64,000 nt of DNA from JAVBMU01 sp031551755 (GTDB taxonomy: Bacteria; Actinomycetota; Actinomycetes; Actinomycetales; Cellulomonadaceae): NCBI GenBank assembly GCA_031551755.1, contig JAVBNE010000058.1:5448-69447 (forward strand). Direction: 5' to 3'. Every line of letters begins with the position of its first letter. The first letter of the stretch is position 1. Shown here piece after piece: positions 45,842-55,033 of this stretch. Under the pieces are notes generated by a model. It was given only the letters and a program-made list of their open reading frames with translations. It ran no database searches and was not told where the DNA came from. The translations under genes were made by a program, and so were the position numbers.

Positions 45842-47140
45842 TCAGCGGTCTTCGAGGGCGACGTACTCCCGCCGCGTGGCACCCGTGTAGACCTGCCGCG
45901 GGCGACCGATCTTCGTCTGCGGGTCTTTCGTCATCTCCCGCCACTGGGCGATCCACCCGGGCATCCGGCCCAGAGCGAACAGCGGTGTGAACATTGCCGG
46001 CGAGAAGCCCATCGCCTTGTAGATGAGCCCGGTGTAGAAGTCCACGTTCGGGTAGAGCTTGCGCTCCACGAAGTAGTCGTCGCCGAGGGCGATCTCCTCG
46101 AGGCGCATCGCGATGTCCAGCAGCTGATCCTGTTTGCCGAGGCCTGCCAGCACCGCATCGGCGCTCTGCTTCACGATGGCCGCGCGCGGGTCGTAGTTCT
46201 TGTAGACCCGGTGGCCGAATCCCATCAGCCGGACACCGTCCTCCTTGTTCTTCACCTTGGCCATGAAGGTGTCGACGTCGTACTCGGCGTTCGCGATCTT
46301 GTCGAGCATCGTCAGCACGGCCTCGTTCGCACCGCCGTGCAGCGGGCCGGACAGGGCGTTGATCCCCGAGGCGACCGAGGCATAGAGGTTCGCCTGCGAG
46401 GAACCGACGACGCGAACCGTTGACGTCGAGCAGTTCTGCTCGTGGTCCGCGTGCAGGATCAGCAGGCGGTCCAATGCCTCGGTGATCACCGGGTCCGCGT
46501 CATAGCGTTCGTAGGGGGTCGCGAAGGTCATTCGGAGGAAGTCCTCGACGTATCCCCGCGAGTAGTCCGGGTAGAGCAGCGGCTCGCCCACCCGGCGCCG
46601 GTGCAGATAGGAGGTGATGGTGCGGGACTTGGCGAGCAGCATGACAGTGGCCAGATCGACCGCCTCGTCGTCGCTCGTGTCCAGGGACTCCGGGTAGAAG
46701 GTTGCCAGCGCGTTGACCGCCGAGGCCATGACCGCCATCGGGTGGCCAGTTCGCGGGAAGGTCCCCATGAAGGTGCGGAAGTCCTCGTGCACCAGGGTGT
46801 GCCGGTTCACCCGGTTGACGAAGGACTCCAGGGCGGGCGCACTCGGCAACTCGCCGTAGATCAGCAGGTAAGCGACTTCCAGGAAGGTGGACTTGGCCGC
46901 CAGTTGGGAGATCGGGTAACCGCGGTAGCGGAGCACACCTTCATCGCCGTCGATGTAGGTGATGGCCGACTCGCAGGAGGCGGTGTTCATGAAACCGGGG
47001 TCGACGGTGACCAGACCGGTGTCCTTGAGTAGCGAGGCCACGACGATGCCGTCGTTTCCCTCCGTGGCATTGACGATCGGCAGGTCAACCGTTTGGCTGC
47101 CCACCTGCAGATTGACGGCCAGTTGCGTTGTGTCGGTCAT
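45842..47140 (-). CDS. gltA: Citrate synthase
   Basis: TCA-cycle entry enzyme of 432 residues. Signatures are the substrate histidine region LHADHEQNCSTSTVR, the catalytic GPLHGGANEAV, MGFGHRVYKNYDPRA and the catalytic aspartate segment NVDFYTGLIYKAMGF, as in the hexameric GltA class. The ATG is preceded by AGGAGG four bases upstream on the minus strand, a conventional ribosome binding site. It stands alone between two hairpins, and the upstream 180 bases hold its promoter region. Confidence 0.95.
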   Translation of the reverse strand: MTDTTQLAVNLQVGSQTVDLPIVNATEGNDGIVVASLLKDTGLVTVDPGFMNTASCESAITYIDGDEGVLRYRGYPISQLAAKSTFLEVAYLLIYGELPSAPALESFVNRVNRHTLVHEDFRTFMGTFPRTGHPMAVMASAVNALATFYPESLDTSDDEAVDLATVMLLAKSRTITSYLHRRRVGEPLLYPDYSRGYVEDFLRMTFATPYERYDADPVITEALDRLLILHADHEQNCSTSTVRVVGSSQANLYASVASGINALSGPLHGGANEAVLTMLDKIANAEYDVDTFMAKVKNKEDGVRLMGFGHRVYKNYDPRAAIVKQSADAVLAGLGKQDQLLDIAMRLEEIALGDDYFVERKLYPNVDFYTGLIYKAMGFSPAMFTPLFALGRMPGWIAQWREMTKDPQTKIGRPRQVYTGATRREYVALEDR

Positions 47141-47284
47141 AGAGCCTCCTTCAGGCGTGGACGGCAGTTGCCGTGGCAGTCACACCGCGCGGATCTCACC
47201 GATCGCGAGGTAGCGCTGTCGGGGCGACGGTACAGGGTGAATTCTCACCAGCCAACCCCACCGGGCGTCCATCTGTCTTGGTTT

Positions 47285-47308
47285 GGCGGTGATGCGCCTC
47301 ACACCGCC
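47285..47308 (-). terminator. Weak hairpin after dapC
   Basis: GGCGGTG and CACCGCC form a 7-base stem with a 10-base loop, 15 bases past the dapC stop. No T run follows, so this is a tentative terminator. Confidence 0.3.
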
Positions 47309-47322
47309 TGAGACGGGCGACC

Positions 47323-48447
47323 TCAGACAGCGGCCAACCGCTGTGCGGCCTGGTCAACACGCTCGTCCGAGGCCGTCAGGGCCACCCGGACGTGCCCCGC
47401 GCCGGCCTCGCCGTAGAACGAGCCCGGACCGACCAGGATGCCCAGATCGGCCATCTTCGCCACCGTCTGCCAGCACGAAACCGCAGGCCCCTTCGGCCGT
47501 GCCCACAGGTAGAGGCCCGCCTCGCTGTCTTCGATGACCATCCCGGCAGCGGTCAGCGCGTCCACAAGCACCTCCCGTCGGCGGCCGTAGACCGCGCGCT
47601 GCGCGGCCACATGGGCGTCGTCGGCGAGCGCCGCCGCCATGGCCGCTTGAACCGGACCCGGAACGATCATGCCGAGGTGTTTGCGGGTCGCCAACAACCC
47701 CGCGACGAGGTCGCCATCCCCGGCGACGAAAGCCGCTCGGTAACCGGCCATATTCGACTGTTTGGACAGTGAGTAGGCCACCAAGAGGCCCTCATGACTG
47801 CCGTCGCACACAGCAGGATCGAGAATGCTGGGAACCCCCGAACGGGCGGACTCCCCGGCCCACGCCAGTTCGGCATAACACTCGTCGCTGACCACCACCG
47901 CGCCGACCGACCGCGCCGCCGCCACGATGCGGGCCAGCTCGGCAACACTCCGGACCTGCCCGGTGGGATTGGCGGGAGAGTTCACCCACACGAGCCGTAC
48001 TCGGTCGAGGCCCGCCCAGGAGCCGACGTCATCGGCTGGGACGGGCGTGGCCCCGGCCAGCCGCGCACCTACGTCATAAGTTGGATAGGCAACTTCGGGG
48101 TGGACGACGACATCGCCGGAACCCAACCGCAGCAATGACGGTAAGAGTCCGACGAGTTCCTTGGAACCCAACGTCGGAAGGACGTTCACCGGGTCCAGCC
48201 GCGGCACCCCACGGCGACGGGCGAACCAGTCAGCGACGGCGGACCTCAGTGCCGGGGTGCCGTGGGTCATCGGGTAGCCATGGGCGTCGGCTGCCTGGGT
48301 CAACGCTTCCCTGATCAGGCTCGGCGTCGGGTCCACCGGCGTACCGACCGACAGGTCGACCAACCCGCCGGGATGGGCGGCGGCGCGCTGCGCGAACGGA
48401 ACCAGAGAGTCCCAGGGATACTCAAGATCGAACGGTGCGAAGCCCAC
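47323..48447 (-). CDS. dapC: Succinyldiaminopimelate aminotransferase
   Basis: PLP-dependent class I/II aminotransferase of 374 residues acting on N-succinyl-2-amino-6-ketopimelate. It opens with FDLEYPWDSLVPFAQRA typical of actinobacterial DapC. It contains the WVNSPANPTG block, the aspartate in VVVSDECYAELAW and the PLP lysine in AYSLSKQSNMAGYR. It follows fdxA by 6 bases; the fdxC-dapC pair is also found in mycobacteria. With dapE and dapD nearby, three of the succinylase-branch genes lie within 6 kb. Confidence 0.92.
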   Translation of the reverse strand: MGFAPFDLEYPWDSLVPFAQRAAAHPGGLVDLSVGTPVDPTPSLIREALTQAADAHGYPMTHGTPALRSAVADWFARRRGVPRLDPVNVLPTLGSKELVGLLPSLLRLGSGDVVVHPEVAYPTYDVGARLAGATPVPADDVGSWAGLDRVRLVWVNSPANPTGQVRSVAELARIVAAARSVGAVVVSDECYAELAWAGESARSGVPSILDPAVCDGSHEGLLVAYSLSKQSNMAGYRAAFVAGDGDLVAGLLATRKHLGMIVPGPVQAAMAAALADDAHVAAQRAVYGRRREVLVDALTAAGMVIEDSEAGLYLWARPKGPAVSCWQTVAKMADLGILVGPGSFYGEAGAGHVRVALTASDERVDQAAQRLAAV

Positions 48448-48453
48448 GGCCGA

Positions 48454-48771
48454 TCAGGCCTGCGGGGGCAGCTCGGCGATCATCGGGTCATCCTTGTCGA
48501 TCATCCCGAGCTTGGCCGCGCCACCCGGCGAACCGAGGTCGTCGAAGAACTCGACATTCGCCCGGTAGTAGTCGCTCCACTCCTGCGGTACGTCGTCCTC
48601 GTAGTAGATCGCCTCCACGGGGCAGACGGGTTCACAGGCGCCGCAGTCCACGCATTCGTCCGGGTGAATGTACAGCGACCGTTTACCCTCGTAGATGCAG
48701 TCCACCGGGCATTCCTCAATGCACGCCTTGTCCTTGACATCGACGCACGGCTGAGCGATCACATAGGTCAC
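48454..48771 (-). CDS. fdxA: Seven-iron ferredoxin
   Basis: Small electron carrier of 105 residues with the [3Fe-4S]/[4Fe-4S] pattern. PCVDVKDKACIEECPVDC is in the first half and DECVDCGACEPVCPVEAI in the second, followed by the usual acidic tail region (EWSDYYRANVEFFDDLG). It is closely similar in layout to mycobacterial FdxC. Start is a GTG at 48771, preceded by a GAAAGG stretch. Likely co-transcribed with dapC. Confidence 0.94.
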   Translation of the reverse strand: MTYVIAQPCVDVKDKACIEECPVDCIYEGKRSLYIHPDECVDCGACEPVCPVEAIYYEDDVPQEWSDYYRANVEFFDDLGSPGGAAKLGMIDKDDPMIAELPPQA

Positions 48772-48871
48772 GTCAGTTGAACCTTTCGTCCAGTTACCCG
48801 CCCGGACACGACCACCGGACTACTCACTAGTATCGCTCAGGAGCCCATCGGCGAAACTCGCCCGGAACAGG

Positions 48872-49162
48872 ATGGCCATGCCACTCGAATTAACGCCCTG
48901 GACGGACTTGACGCCCGGGACACGCGTCGTCGTGCGACGTCGGCTGAGCGCAGCACAGGCGGTCGAGTCCGGCAAGAAGGTGACCGACCTGATCGGGGTC
49001 GTCACCAAGGTGAATGACACCGTGGTCGTGCTGCGCCCGGATGCCGGAGGGCGAGCACCCTCCGGCGCTGACACGACCGATGAAGACACTGAGCAGACGA
49101 TAGCGATCGCCGACATCGTGAAGGCAAAACGGATCCCCCCAAGACCGGAACGCCGCCGCTGA
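48872..49162 (+). CDS. Small SH3-like domain protein (96 aa), unknown function
   Basis: A beta-rich peptide with the run TPGTRVVVRRRL, DLIGVVTKVNDTVVVLR and IAIADIVKAKRIP. This resembles the SH3-like barrel attached to some actinobacterial acetyltransferases, here as a stand-alone protein. An acidic loop (SGADTTDEDTEQ) separates the strands, and the C-terminus is basic (PPRPERRR). Start may be 48872 or the second ATG at 48878. Divergent from fdxA. Family assignment is a pattern judgement only. Confidence 0.6.
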   Translation: MAMPLELTPWTDLTPGTRVVVRRRLSAAQAVESGKKVTDLIGVVTKVNDTVVVLRPDAGGRAPSGADTTDEDTEQTIAIADIVKAKRIPPRPERRR

Positions 49163-49209
49163 CCGGCCCAGGTGGCGGGAGTGGCGTCGGCCAAGGTGCT
49201 GCGCGGGGG

Positions 49210-50166
49210 TCAGGCCAGGATCACGGCGTCGGCCTCCATCCGGACCACCGCACGGCCCGCGCGGCCGGCGGCACTGAGCATGGCCGGCCACCCCTCGGCC
49301 AGGGGAACCCGTTCGGATCCCGTCAGCGACAAGGGCTGCCGAAGGCCCTCGGCCCGGTCGAAGAACTCGGCCACGGGGGCGTTCGACTCGAGTTGATCGG
49401 CGAGCCGCTCGAGGTCTCGGAGAACGACGCGCAGCGCCGGTGCCACCCAGGCGGCGTTCTCCACCACCATGGCCTCCGTCCGCCGCGGGTCCGTGCGCGC
49501 GACCCGGGTGCCGTCCCGGAAGCTCCCCGCCGCCAACCGCAGGGCCACCTCACGAACCGGCGCTCCCGCGACAAGGTTGAGCAACTGGGTAGCCAGGACA
49601 TGTGGGACGTGACTCACCAGGGCCGCAGACTCGTCATGTGCTTCGTCCTCCAGGACATAGGCCGAGGAAGCGAGTGGTCCGGTCACGAGCTCCAGGACAG
49701 ACCGCAGGCGGGCCGAGTCGCTGTCGGCATCCACCGTCACCGCCCACGGCACGCCGCGCAGAACAGCGGCGGAGGCAGCGCCGAAGCCGGCGTATTCCGT
49801 CCCGCCCATCGGATGTCCGCCGATGTATCGCTGCCCCAGACCGGCCCGGCACACCGCCTCTCGAACCGCCCCCTTGACACTGCCGACATCCGTCACCGTG
49901 GCCCTGCTGCCCGCGGGCAGATGCGCGGCCACCTCCGCCGCGACCAGATGCATCGCACGCAAGGGAACGGCCAGGACGACGATATCCGGATCGGTGGCGC
50001 ACAGGTCACCGATCGACGGCGAAACCGCGAGCCCACTCGCCACAGCCGCTCGCCGGGTAGCTCCGGCGGCGTCGTAGCCGTGTACCGAAACCCCCTGTTC
50101 GGCTAGCGCAAGCGCAAGTGATCCCCCGATCAGCCCCAACCCGACAACCGCTACTCGGACGCCCAC
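49210..50166 (-). CDS. tyrA: Prephenate dehydrogenase
   Basis: NAD(P)-dependent oxidative decarboxylation of prephenate to 4-hydroxyphenylpyruvate for tyrosine synthesis, 318 residues. The nucleotide-binding motif VAVVGLGLIGGSLALAL opens the protein. The catalytic region includes RYIGGHPMGGTEYAGFG, and a helical dimerisation domain follows (VSHVPHVLATQLLNL). No ACT domain is seen at the C-terminus. The GTG at 50166 overlaps the end of pheA by 16 bases, so tyrosine and phenylalanine branch genes are co-transcribed. Confidence 0.9.
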   Translation of the reverse strand: MGVRVAVVGLGLIGGSLALALAEQGVSVHGYDAAGATRRAAVASGLAVSPSIGDLCATDPDIVVLAVPLRAMHLVAAEVAAHLPAGSRATVTDVGSVKGAVREAVCRAGLGQRYIGGHPMGGTEYAGFGAASAAVLRGVPWAVTVDADSDSARLRSVLELVTGPLASSAYVLEDEAHDESAALVSHVPHVLATQLLNLVAGAPVREVALRLAAGSFRDGTRVARTDPRRTEAMVVENAAWVAPALRVVLRDLERLADQLESNAPVAEFFDRAEGLRQPLSLTGSERVPLAEGWPAMLSAAGRAGRAVVRMEADAVILA

Positions 50167-51104
50167 AGCAGCCCCCGGGAGACCTCGATGGGATCGAAAT
50201 CGGCCCGCACACTGCCGACCGGCACATCGGTGGTCTTGACACCCTGGTGGACCGCATCGTCAAGTTCGCCGCGCCGGGGCACCACACCCAGGGTCTTCAG
50301 CGAGTCCCCGGCGGCGAGCAAGTCACGCAAGGCCACCTGGGGAGCCGGTTCCCAGGGTGCACCGTCCACCGTGACCACGAAGACGTACTTGCCTTCCACC
50401 GCCTTGATCGGCCGTGTGATGAGGCTGGACATGTTGACTCCCCGGGCGCCGAAGGCCGCTGTGATCCTGGCCAGCACCCCCGGGCCGGTAGCCGTCGGGG
50501 TGATGGCCACCATCGTGCGCCAGGTCGAGATATGCTCGCATGCCGCCAGATGCCCAGGGGCGTCATCGCGGTGGACCAGGACCAGGAACCGGGTGCGCGC
50601 TCCCGCAAAGTCCTCCACCCGCTCCGACAGGGTCCGCAACTCGTAGAGCTCGCCGCAAATAGCCGGGCCGAGCGCCACTTGGTGGCCCGCGATGTCCCGA
50701 CAGGCCGCCGCATTCGAGGCGGCTTGCACGGTCGGCAGGCCCCGCTGCGCTGCGAAGCGCTGGCATTGCGCCAGTCCGTGAGGATGGGCCACGATCTCGG
50801 TGAGCGTGCCATGGTCCGCCCGCACGAATGCATCGAAGGAAATATCGACGACGGCCTCGTCAACGGCCACCACGTCGGGGCTGGAAACGATCGCGTCGAG
50901 TGAGGGCACCACATACCCCTCGACGGTGCTCTCGATGGCGACGACCCCGTATGCCGCCGAGCGCGTGGCGACCCGGTCGAAGACCTGCGACACGTTGTCG
51001 TCGGGCACCAACTCACCCTCATCGGCGCCGAGGACCCGTAGGGCCCAGGTCGATGCTGCTTGGTGCGTGAAGGAGCCGGCCGGCCCCAGGTAGGCGACCG
51101 TCAC
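50151..51104 (-). CDS. pheA: Prephenate dehydratase
   Basis: Converts prephenate to phenylpyruvate for phenylalanine synthesis, 317 residues. The PDT domain opens with VAYLGPAGSFTHQAA and has GVVAIESTVEGYV and the catalytic-region motif ARTRFLVL. A C-terminal ACT regulatory domain follows (VLARITAAFGARGVNMSSL), usually the phenylalanine sensor. The GTG at 51104 is fixed by a four-base overlap (GTGA) with the upstream gene, which itself looks like a diverged PDT/ACT protein. Confidence 0.92.
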   Translation of the reverse strand: MTVAYLGPAGSFTHQAASTWALRVLGADEGELVPDDNVSQVFDRVATRSAAYGVVAIESTVEGYVVPSLDAIVSSPDVVAVDEAVVDISFDAFVRADHGTLTEIVAHPHGLAQCQRFAAQRGLPTVQAASNAAACRDIAGHQVALGPAICGELYELRTLSERVEDFAGARTRFLVLVHRDDAPGHLAACEHISTWRTMVAITPTATGPGVLARITAAFGARGVNMSSLITRPIKAVEGKYVFVVTVDGAPWEPAPQVALRDLLAAGDSLKTLGVVPRRGELDDAVHQGVKTTDVPVGSVRADFDPIEVSRGLLWASE

Positions 51105-51988
51105 GTGTTGCCACCCGGTGGTGCGCTCCACTGCGGAACCAGCACGTCCTCACCGGGCCCGAACGAGCTGCCCGGAATCACCGCGAGCACGCGGTGGGCG
51201 ACTCGACGGCTGTCAAAGCCCTTGGTGAGTCGGGTCAGCAGTGCGGAGTCCGCGCACGAGAAGGCGCTGAAGAAGATGTGCGGCCCAGCGGCCGACCGGT
51301 CACTGCGCAGATGCTGGAGGTCAATGCCGGAATCCGCGATCAGTCCCAGTGTCTCCCGGAGCGAACCCTCGTGATCATCGTGGGGACCGAAGGCCAGCCA
51401 CACTTGGGAGGGCTCACTGAACTCCGGAAGTTGCGCGCGTGCCTCGACGAGGCCGTACCAAACCTCGGGACCGGCGCACAGGGCGGCACTTCCCGCGAGC
51501 TCCACATAGCCCGGCGGAACAACTTCCTGCTCCAGGACAAGGCTGCCCGAGTCACCGGCCAAGGCCAACCGCTCCGCCAACGGCATCCGTGCAGGGACCA
51601 ACCGCAAGCTGGCGCCCATCGTGCGCAGGGTGTGCCGACGGTCGCGCATCCCGACCTCGTCGATGACGACGGCACCGGTGACCTCAGCCGAGGCACCGAC
51701 CCACATCCACCGCGCCGGCACCGAGACCGCAGCGGTCACCAGCAACCGTGGAGAGGCATCCAACAGGGCGCTCTCCAAGTTGTGGGCGGGCTGCCCGGGG
51801 TGACCGAGATGGACGACCGCGTGGAGCCCTTCGATCGAGGCCACGGTGTCGAGCGTGGCCGAAGTCGACCCCAGATCGAGCAACGCCTCCGGTTCGCCGT
51901 CCTGCTCCGAGCCGGCCGACGCCCAGCCCGCGCGAACCGCCGCCCGCAGTGCCTGCGGCCCCGACTCCCCCTCGCTACGCCCGAGCAT
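51101..51988 (-). CDS. Diverged PheA-like protein (degenerate PDT/ACT architecture), upstream of pheA
   Basis: A 295-residue protein without an obvious enzyme signature. Its second half follows the same order as PheA: AALCAGPEVWYGLVEARAQL parallels the PheA VALGPAICGELYELRTL segment. The strand VWLAFGPHDD stands where PheA has TRFLVL. GSLRETLGLIADSGIDL then resembles the ACT helix of PheA, and HIFFSAFSCAD the next ACT strand. Catalytic PDT motifs are missing. The ATG overlaps the VanW-gene stop (TGATG) and the stop overlaps pheA (GTGA), so it is tightly coupled. A regulatory partner of PheA is possible. Confidence 0.65.
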   Translation of the reverse strand: MLGRSEGESGPQALRAAVRAGWASAGSEQDGEPEALLDLGSTSATLDTVASIEGLHAVVHLGHPGQPAHNLESALLDASPRLLVTAAVSVPARWMWVGASAEVTGAVVIDEVGMRDRRHTLRTMGASLRLVPARMPLAERLALAGDSGSLVLEQEVVPPGYVELAGSAALCAGPEVWYGLVEARAQLPEFSEPSQVWLAFGPHDDHEGSLRETLGLIADSGIDLQHLRSDRSAAGPHIFFSAFSCADSALLTRLTKGFDSRRVAHRVLAVIPGSSFGPGEDVLVPQWSAPPGGNT

Positions 51989-54957
51989 CAGGGCTCGCAG
52001 ACGACGCGGTTGTCGGGCTTGTATGTCCATGGGTAGCGCTCATCCTTCACGAGCTTGCCGTCCACATAGACCTTGCGGTAATTGGTGATCGAGAAGCCCG
52101 GGTTCCCGGCTCCCTGCGGCACGCAATCCGCACCCGTGTGGGTCACGGTGGTGGGCTGCACGATGCCCGATTTCCCGCTCGCTGAGGTTTCCACCGTGTA
52201 GTACTTGGTGCTCCAGATCGCCACATGGAGACGCCCGCCCGCCACCCAGGACTGCATGAGTAGACCGTAGGGGGTGTCGTTCTTGAACCGCATGTCGAGG
52301 GAGCCCACGAAGATGGTCGCCTCCCGGCCTGCCGGGTAGCGGGTGAACCAGTAGCTGTGTTGCCGGTGTTCAACGTCCTCCAACCCCGCGAAGAACCCGG
52401 CGTTGTAGGTGGTCGTCGCCATCTGCGACAGGCCACCTCCGACACCCTGGACGTGTTTGCCGTCCTGCACGATTCCGGCGGCGTAATAGCCGCCCTCGCG
52501 GGTGATCGGTGAGAGCGCCTCAGTGAGCGAGAACACCTCGCCGGGCTGGATCAGAGTCCCATTGAGCTTCTGGGCGCCGACCACCAGGTTCTTGGTCCGG
52601 ATCGGCTCATTGGTCAACGGGGTCGAGAACTCCGAGACTCTCTCCTTGATACCGAGCTTCTGGAGCTTCTCGATCGACTCGGCCGGGTCGGAGGCGATGA
52701 TCTTCGCCGAGGCCGTCCGGGTGTCGCCCACGGCTGCCTTGGCGACAGAAGCCGAAAGCTCGGCAGGGTCGATCCGGGTACCGGGTTCACCTCCGACGAT
52801 CTTCGGTTTGCCGCCCTCGAAGACGAAATGCGCGTCGTCCGGAGTCTTCAGCAGATTGTTGGTGCGCTCGACGACGGCTGTCGACAGCTTCACACCGTCG
52901 AAGACGAGGGTCAGCTCGCCATCCTTGGCGGCGAACGAGGCCGCCCCTGCGAGCGTCTCGGGCGGCAGCTCCGCCTGCTGTTCGCCGACCTTCACCACCA
53001 CGGGCGCCTTGACAACGGTCTTGGCGACCGCGAGGGCCGCGTCAGTCTTGGCCTGGGTGATGGCTGGTGCCTTGGGCTTCGTGGGCAGGGTCAACGACTT
53101 CTTCTCGACCAGCCAGCCCGACCGAATGACGGCGGCGGCCTCATCAGTGACGAGCGCCGTGCCGTCCTTGGCCTCGGTGGCCGTAGGCACGCCCTTGACG
53201 AACTGAACCGTCCCGTCGACGGGATCCTTCTCCAGCGCGTCGCCCAGACCCGCGATGGCGGTCGCGAGCTTCTTCTCGTCCACCTTGATGACCGGCTTGA
53301 TGTCACCGCCCCCGGTGAGCTGTTCCCACAGCCGGACCGGGTTCATGGAGAACGAGGTGAGCGAGTCCGCTGTGGCGGCGGCATCGAAAGTCAGCCCAGC
53401 TGTCTTGGGATCAAGCGTGGTTTTACCGTCGCCCGCGGACAACTGGATCGGCTTCTTCGCTTCGGTGCCAAGGGTGCTGGTGAGCTTGGCCTGGGCACCC
53501 TGACGCGACTCACCGCCGACTTCCACCCCGGCGACCGTCGTGCCCGAGGGCACCTTGTCGGCGAAGAACCATTGCGCGCCGGTGTATAGGACGCCGAGCA
53601 GCACGACGGCTGCGGCGATCAGCAAAGCCGTGCGCGAGCCGCGACGCTTCTTGACGGCAGGCTTCGGGGCACCGGCTGTCTTCTCAGTACCGACGGCCGA
53701 AAGCGCCCCGGCATCTGCCTCACCGGCTGTGCGGACCGGCCCTTGCGCGGGGAGGAGGGCGGGCGGAGTCGTCGGGGCAGGTGAGGAGGTGCTCGCGGTG
53801 GCGGCCGCGACCCCCGGGGCGCCCGAAACCGCAGCCGCGTCGGCCGCAGGCATGACCGCAGTGACATCCGCAGCGGCGGGGGGCATGAGCGCCGTGGCCT
53901 CTCCGGCTGCTGGGGTGGTCGGAGCACTGACGGGGACGGGCACGGCGGGCCGCACCCACGGAGCCGTAGCCGCACCAGCTCCGACACCCGCGGCGGCCGA
54001 ACCGGTCACCGAGGTGCGGACCGGAGCCACCGGAGCCTCACGGCGTGGGCTGTACACGGTGTCGTCCGCATCATCATCCGGAGCGCCGGTCGCCTGGCCG
54101 TTCCCGCCGAACGAGAACGGGCGACGCGGAGTAAGAACGGTCTCGTCCGGGTCCTCCTCGACGGTCCGGTTCGCCGAGATGACGGTCTCATCGAAGTCTT
54201 CTGCGGCCGGACCCTGGTTCCGTGTGGAGATGACGGTCTCGTCATCTGGAATGTCGTGAGAAGCCGAACCATTCGGAACCGGGAATGCGCCGGCGGACGG
54301 AGCCGACGCGGTCGGAGGCACGGGTCCGGCGGACGGAGCCGGCGCGGCGGGCTCGGCAGAGACGACCGGGGCGACGGAAACTGAGCCGGTGCCGGGACGC
54401 AACGCCGCCGCGACGGCTGGTGCCATGGCGGCTGGGGGCAAAGCGATCCCAGCCGGGGTCGCCGGATGAGTGATCTCGGACTTTGCCGGTGTCGTACCCC
54501 CTGAGTCTGCGGAAGTCGCGCTCGCGGACGCGGTCGTGGGCGCCGCTGGCTCGGTCGCCTTCAAAGCCGAGTCCGCCGCTGGTGCTCTCGAGGCGGCTGC
54601 CTTCGCCGCATCTCCAACGGGTGCAACGGCCGGGGCGGTCACGGGCACGGCCGACTCGGTTACGGGCGCCGCTGTGACCGGACCATCGGCGGGCTTCACG
54701 GCGGGCGTCGATGTGGCGGTGGGCGCCTGCGGGTCAGCCTCCGGGTCGTACACGATCGCCTTGACCTTGGGGTCGAAGGCGAAGACGCGGGGCACGTAGG
54801 GGGTGCTGTCGTCGTCGATAACTGGCGATCCCACCACAGTGGGTGCGTCAGCGGTCGGTGCGTCGGCCTTCGGTGCAGGGGTCGCAACAGACTCCTGCGG
54901 CGTGGCCGGAATCGGCTCGCTGCCTGGCTTCTTGTCTTGGCCGGTCGACTGGCCCAT
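51988..54957 (-). CDS. Large membrane protein with PG-binding repeats and VanW domain
   Basis: A 989-residue single-pass protein. Residues 1 to about 435 are a low-complexity Ala/Pro/Thr/Val-rich cytoplasmic region with four acidic motifs of the form DETV-I/L-S/T (about 239, 254, 267 and 297; the last is DDTV). A membrane span follows at about 438-461 (TALLIAAAVVLLGVLYTGAQW). The extracytoplasmic part has PG_binding_4-like repeats (GTTVAGVEVGGESRQGAQAK onward) and a C-terminal VanW domain (about 800-980, with GGLSQMATTTYNAGFFAGL). This is the YoaR/VanW family, implicated in peptidoglycan handling, but with an unusually long tail that may be phosphorylated. Confidence 0.82.
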   Translation of the reverse strand: MGQSTGQDKKPGSEPIPATPQESVATPAPKADAPTADAPTVVGSPVIDDDSTPYVPRVFAFDPKVKAIVYDPEADPQAPTATSTPAVKPADGPVTAAPVTESAVPVTAPAVAPVGDAAKAAASRAPAADSALKATEPAAPTTASASATSADSGGTTPAKSEITHPATPAGIALPPAAMAPAVAAALRPGTGSVSVAPVVSAEPAAPAPSAGPVPPTASAPSAGAFPVPNGSASHDIPDDETVISTRNQGPAAEDFDETVISANRTVEEDPDETVLTPRRPFSFGGNGQATGAPDDDADDTVYSPRREAPVAPVRTSVTGSAAAGVGAGAATAPWVRPAVPVPVSAPTTPAAGEATALMPPAAADVTAVMPAADAAAVSGAPGVAAATASTSSPAPTTPPALLPAQGPVRTAGEADAGALSAVGTEKTAGAPKPAVKKRRGSRTALLIAAAVVLLGVLYTGAQWFFADKVPSGTTVAGVEVGGESRQGAQAKLTSTLGTEAKKPIQLSAGDGKTTLDPKTAGLTFDAAATADSLTSFSMNPVRLWEQLTGGGDIKPVIKVDEKKLATAIAGLGDALEKDPVDGTVQFVKGVPTATEAKDGTALVTDEAAAVIRSGWLVEKKSLTLPTKPKAPAITQAKTDAALAVAKTVVKAPVVVKVGEQQAELPPETLAGAASFAAKDGELTLVFDGVKLSTAVVERTNNLLKTPDDAHFVFEGGKPKIVGGEPGTRIDPAELSASVAKAAVGDTRTASAKIIASDPAESIEKLQKLGIKERVSEFSTPLTNEPIRTKNLVVGAQKLNGTLIQPGEVFSLTEALSPITREGGYYAAGIVQDGKHVQGVGGGLSQMATTTYNAGFFAGLEDVEHRQHSYWFTRYPAGREATIFVGSLDMRFKNDTPYGLLMQSWVAGGRLHVAIWSTKYYTVETSASGKSGIVQPTTVTHTGADCVPQGAGNPGFSITNYRKVYVDGKLVKDERYPWTYKPDNRVVCEP

Positions 54958-55033
54958 CGAATCTCCGTGACGAAAGGTCGCAGACAAAAGGTATGCGACG
55001 GACTAAAGGGTGCCGTTGTCCAGGTCCCTCATT

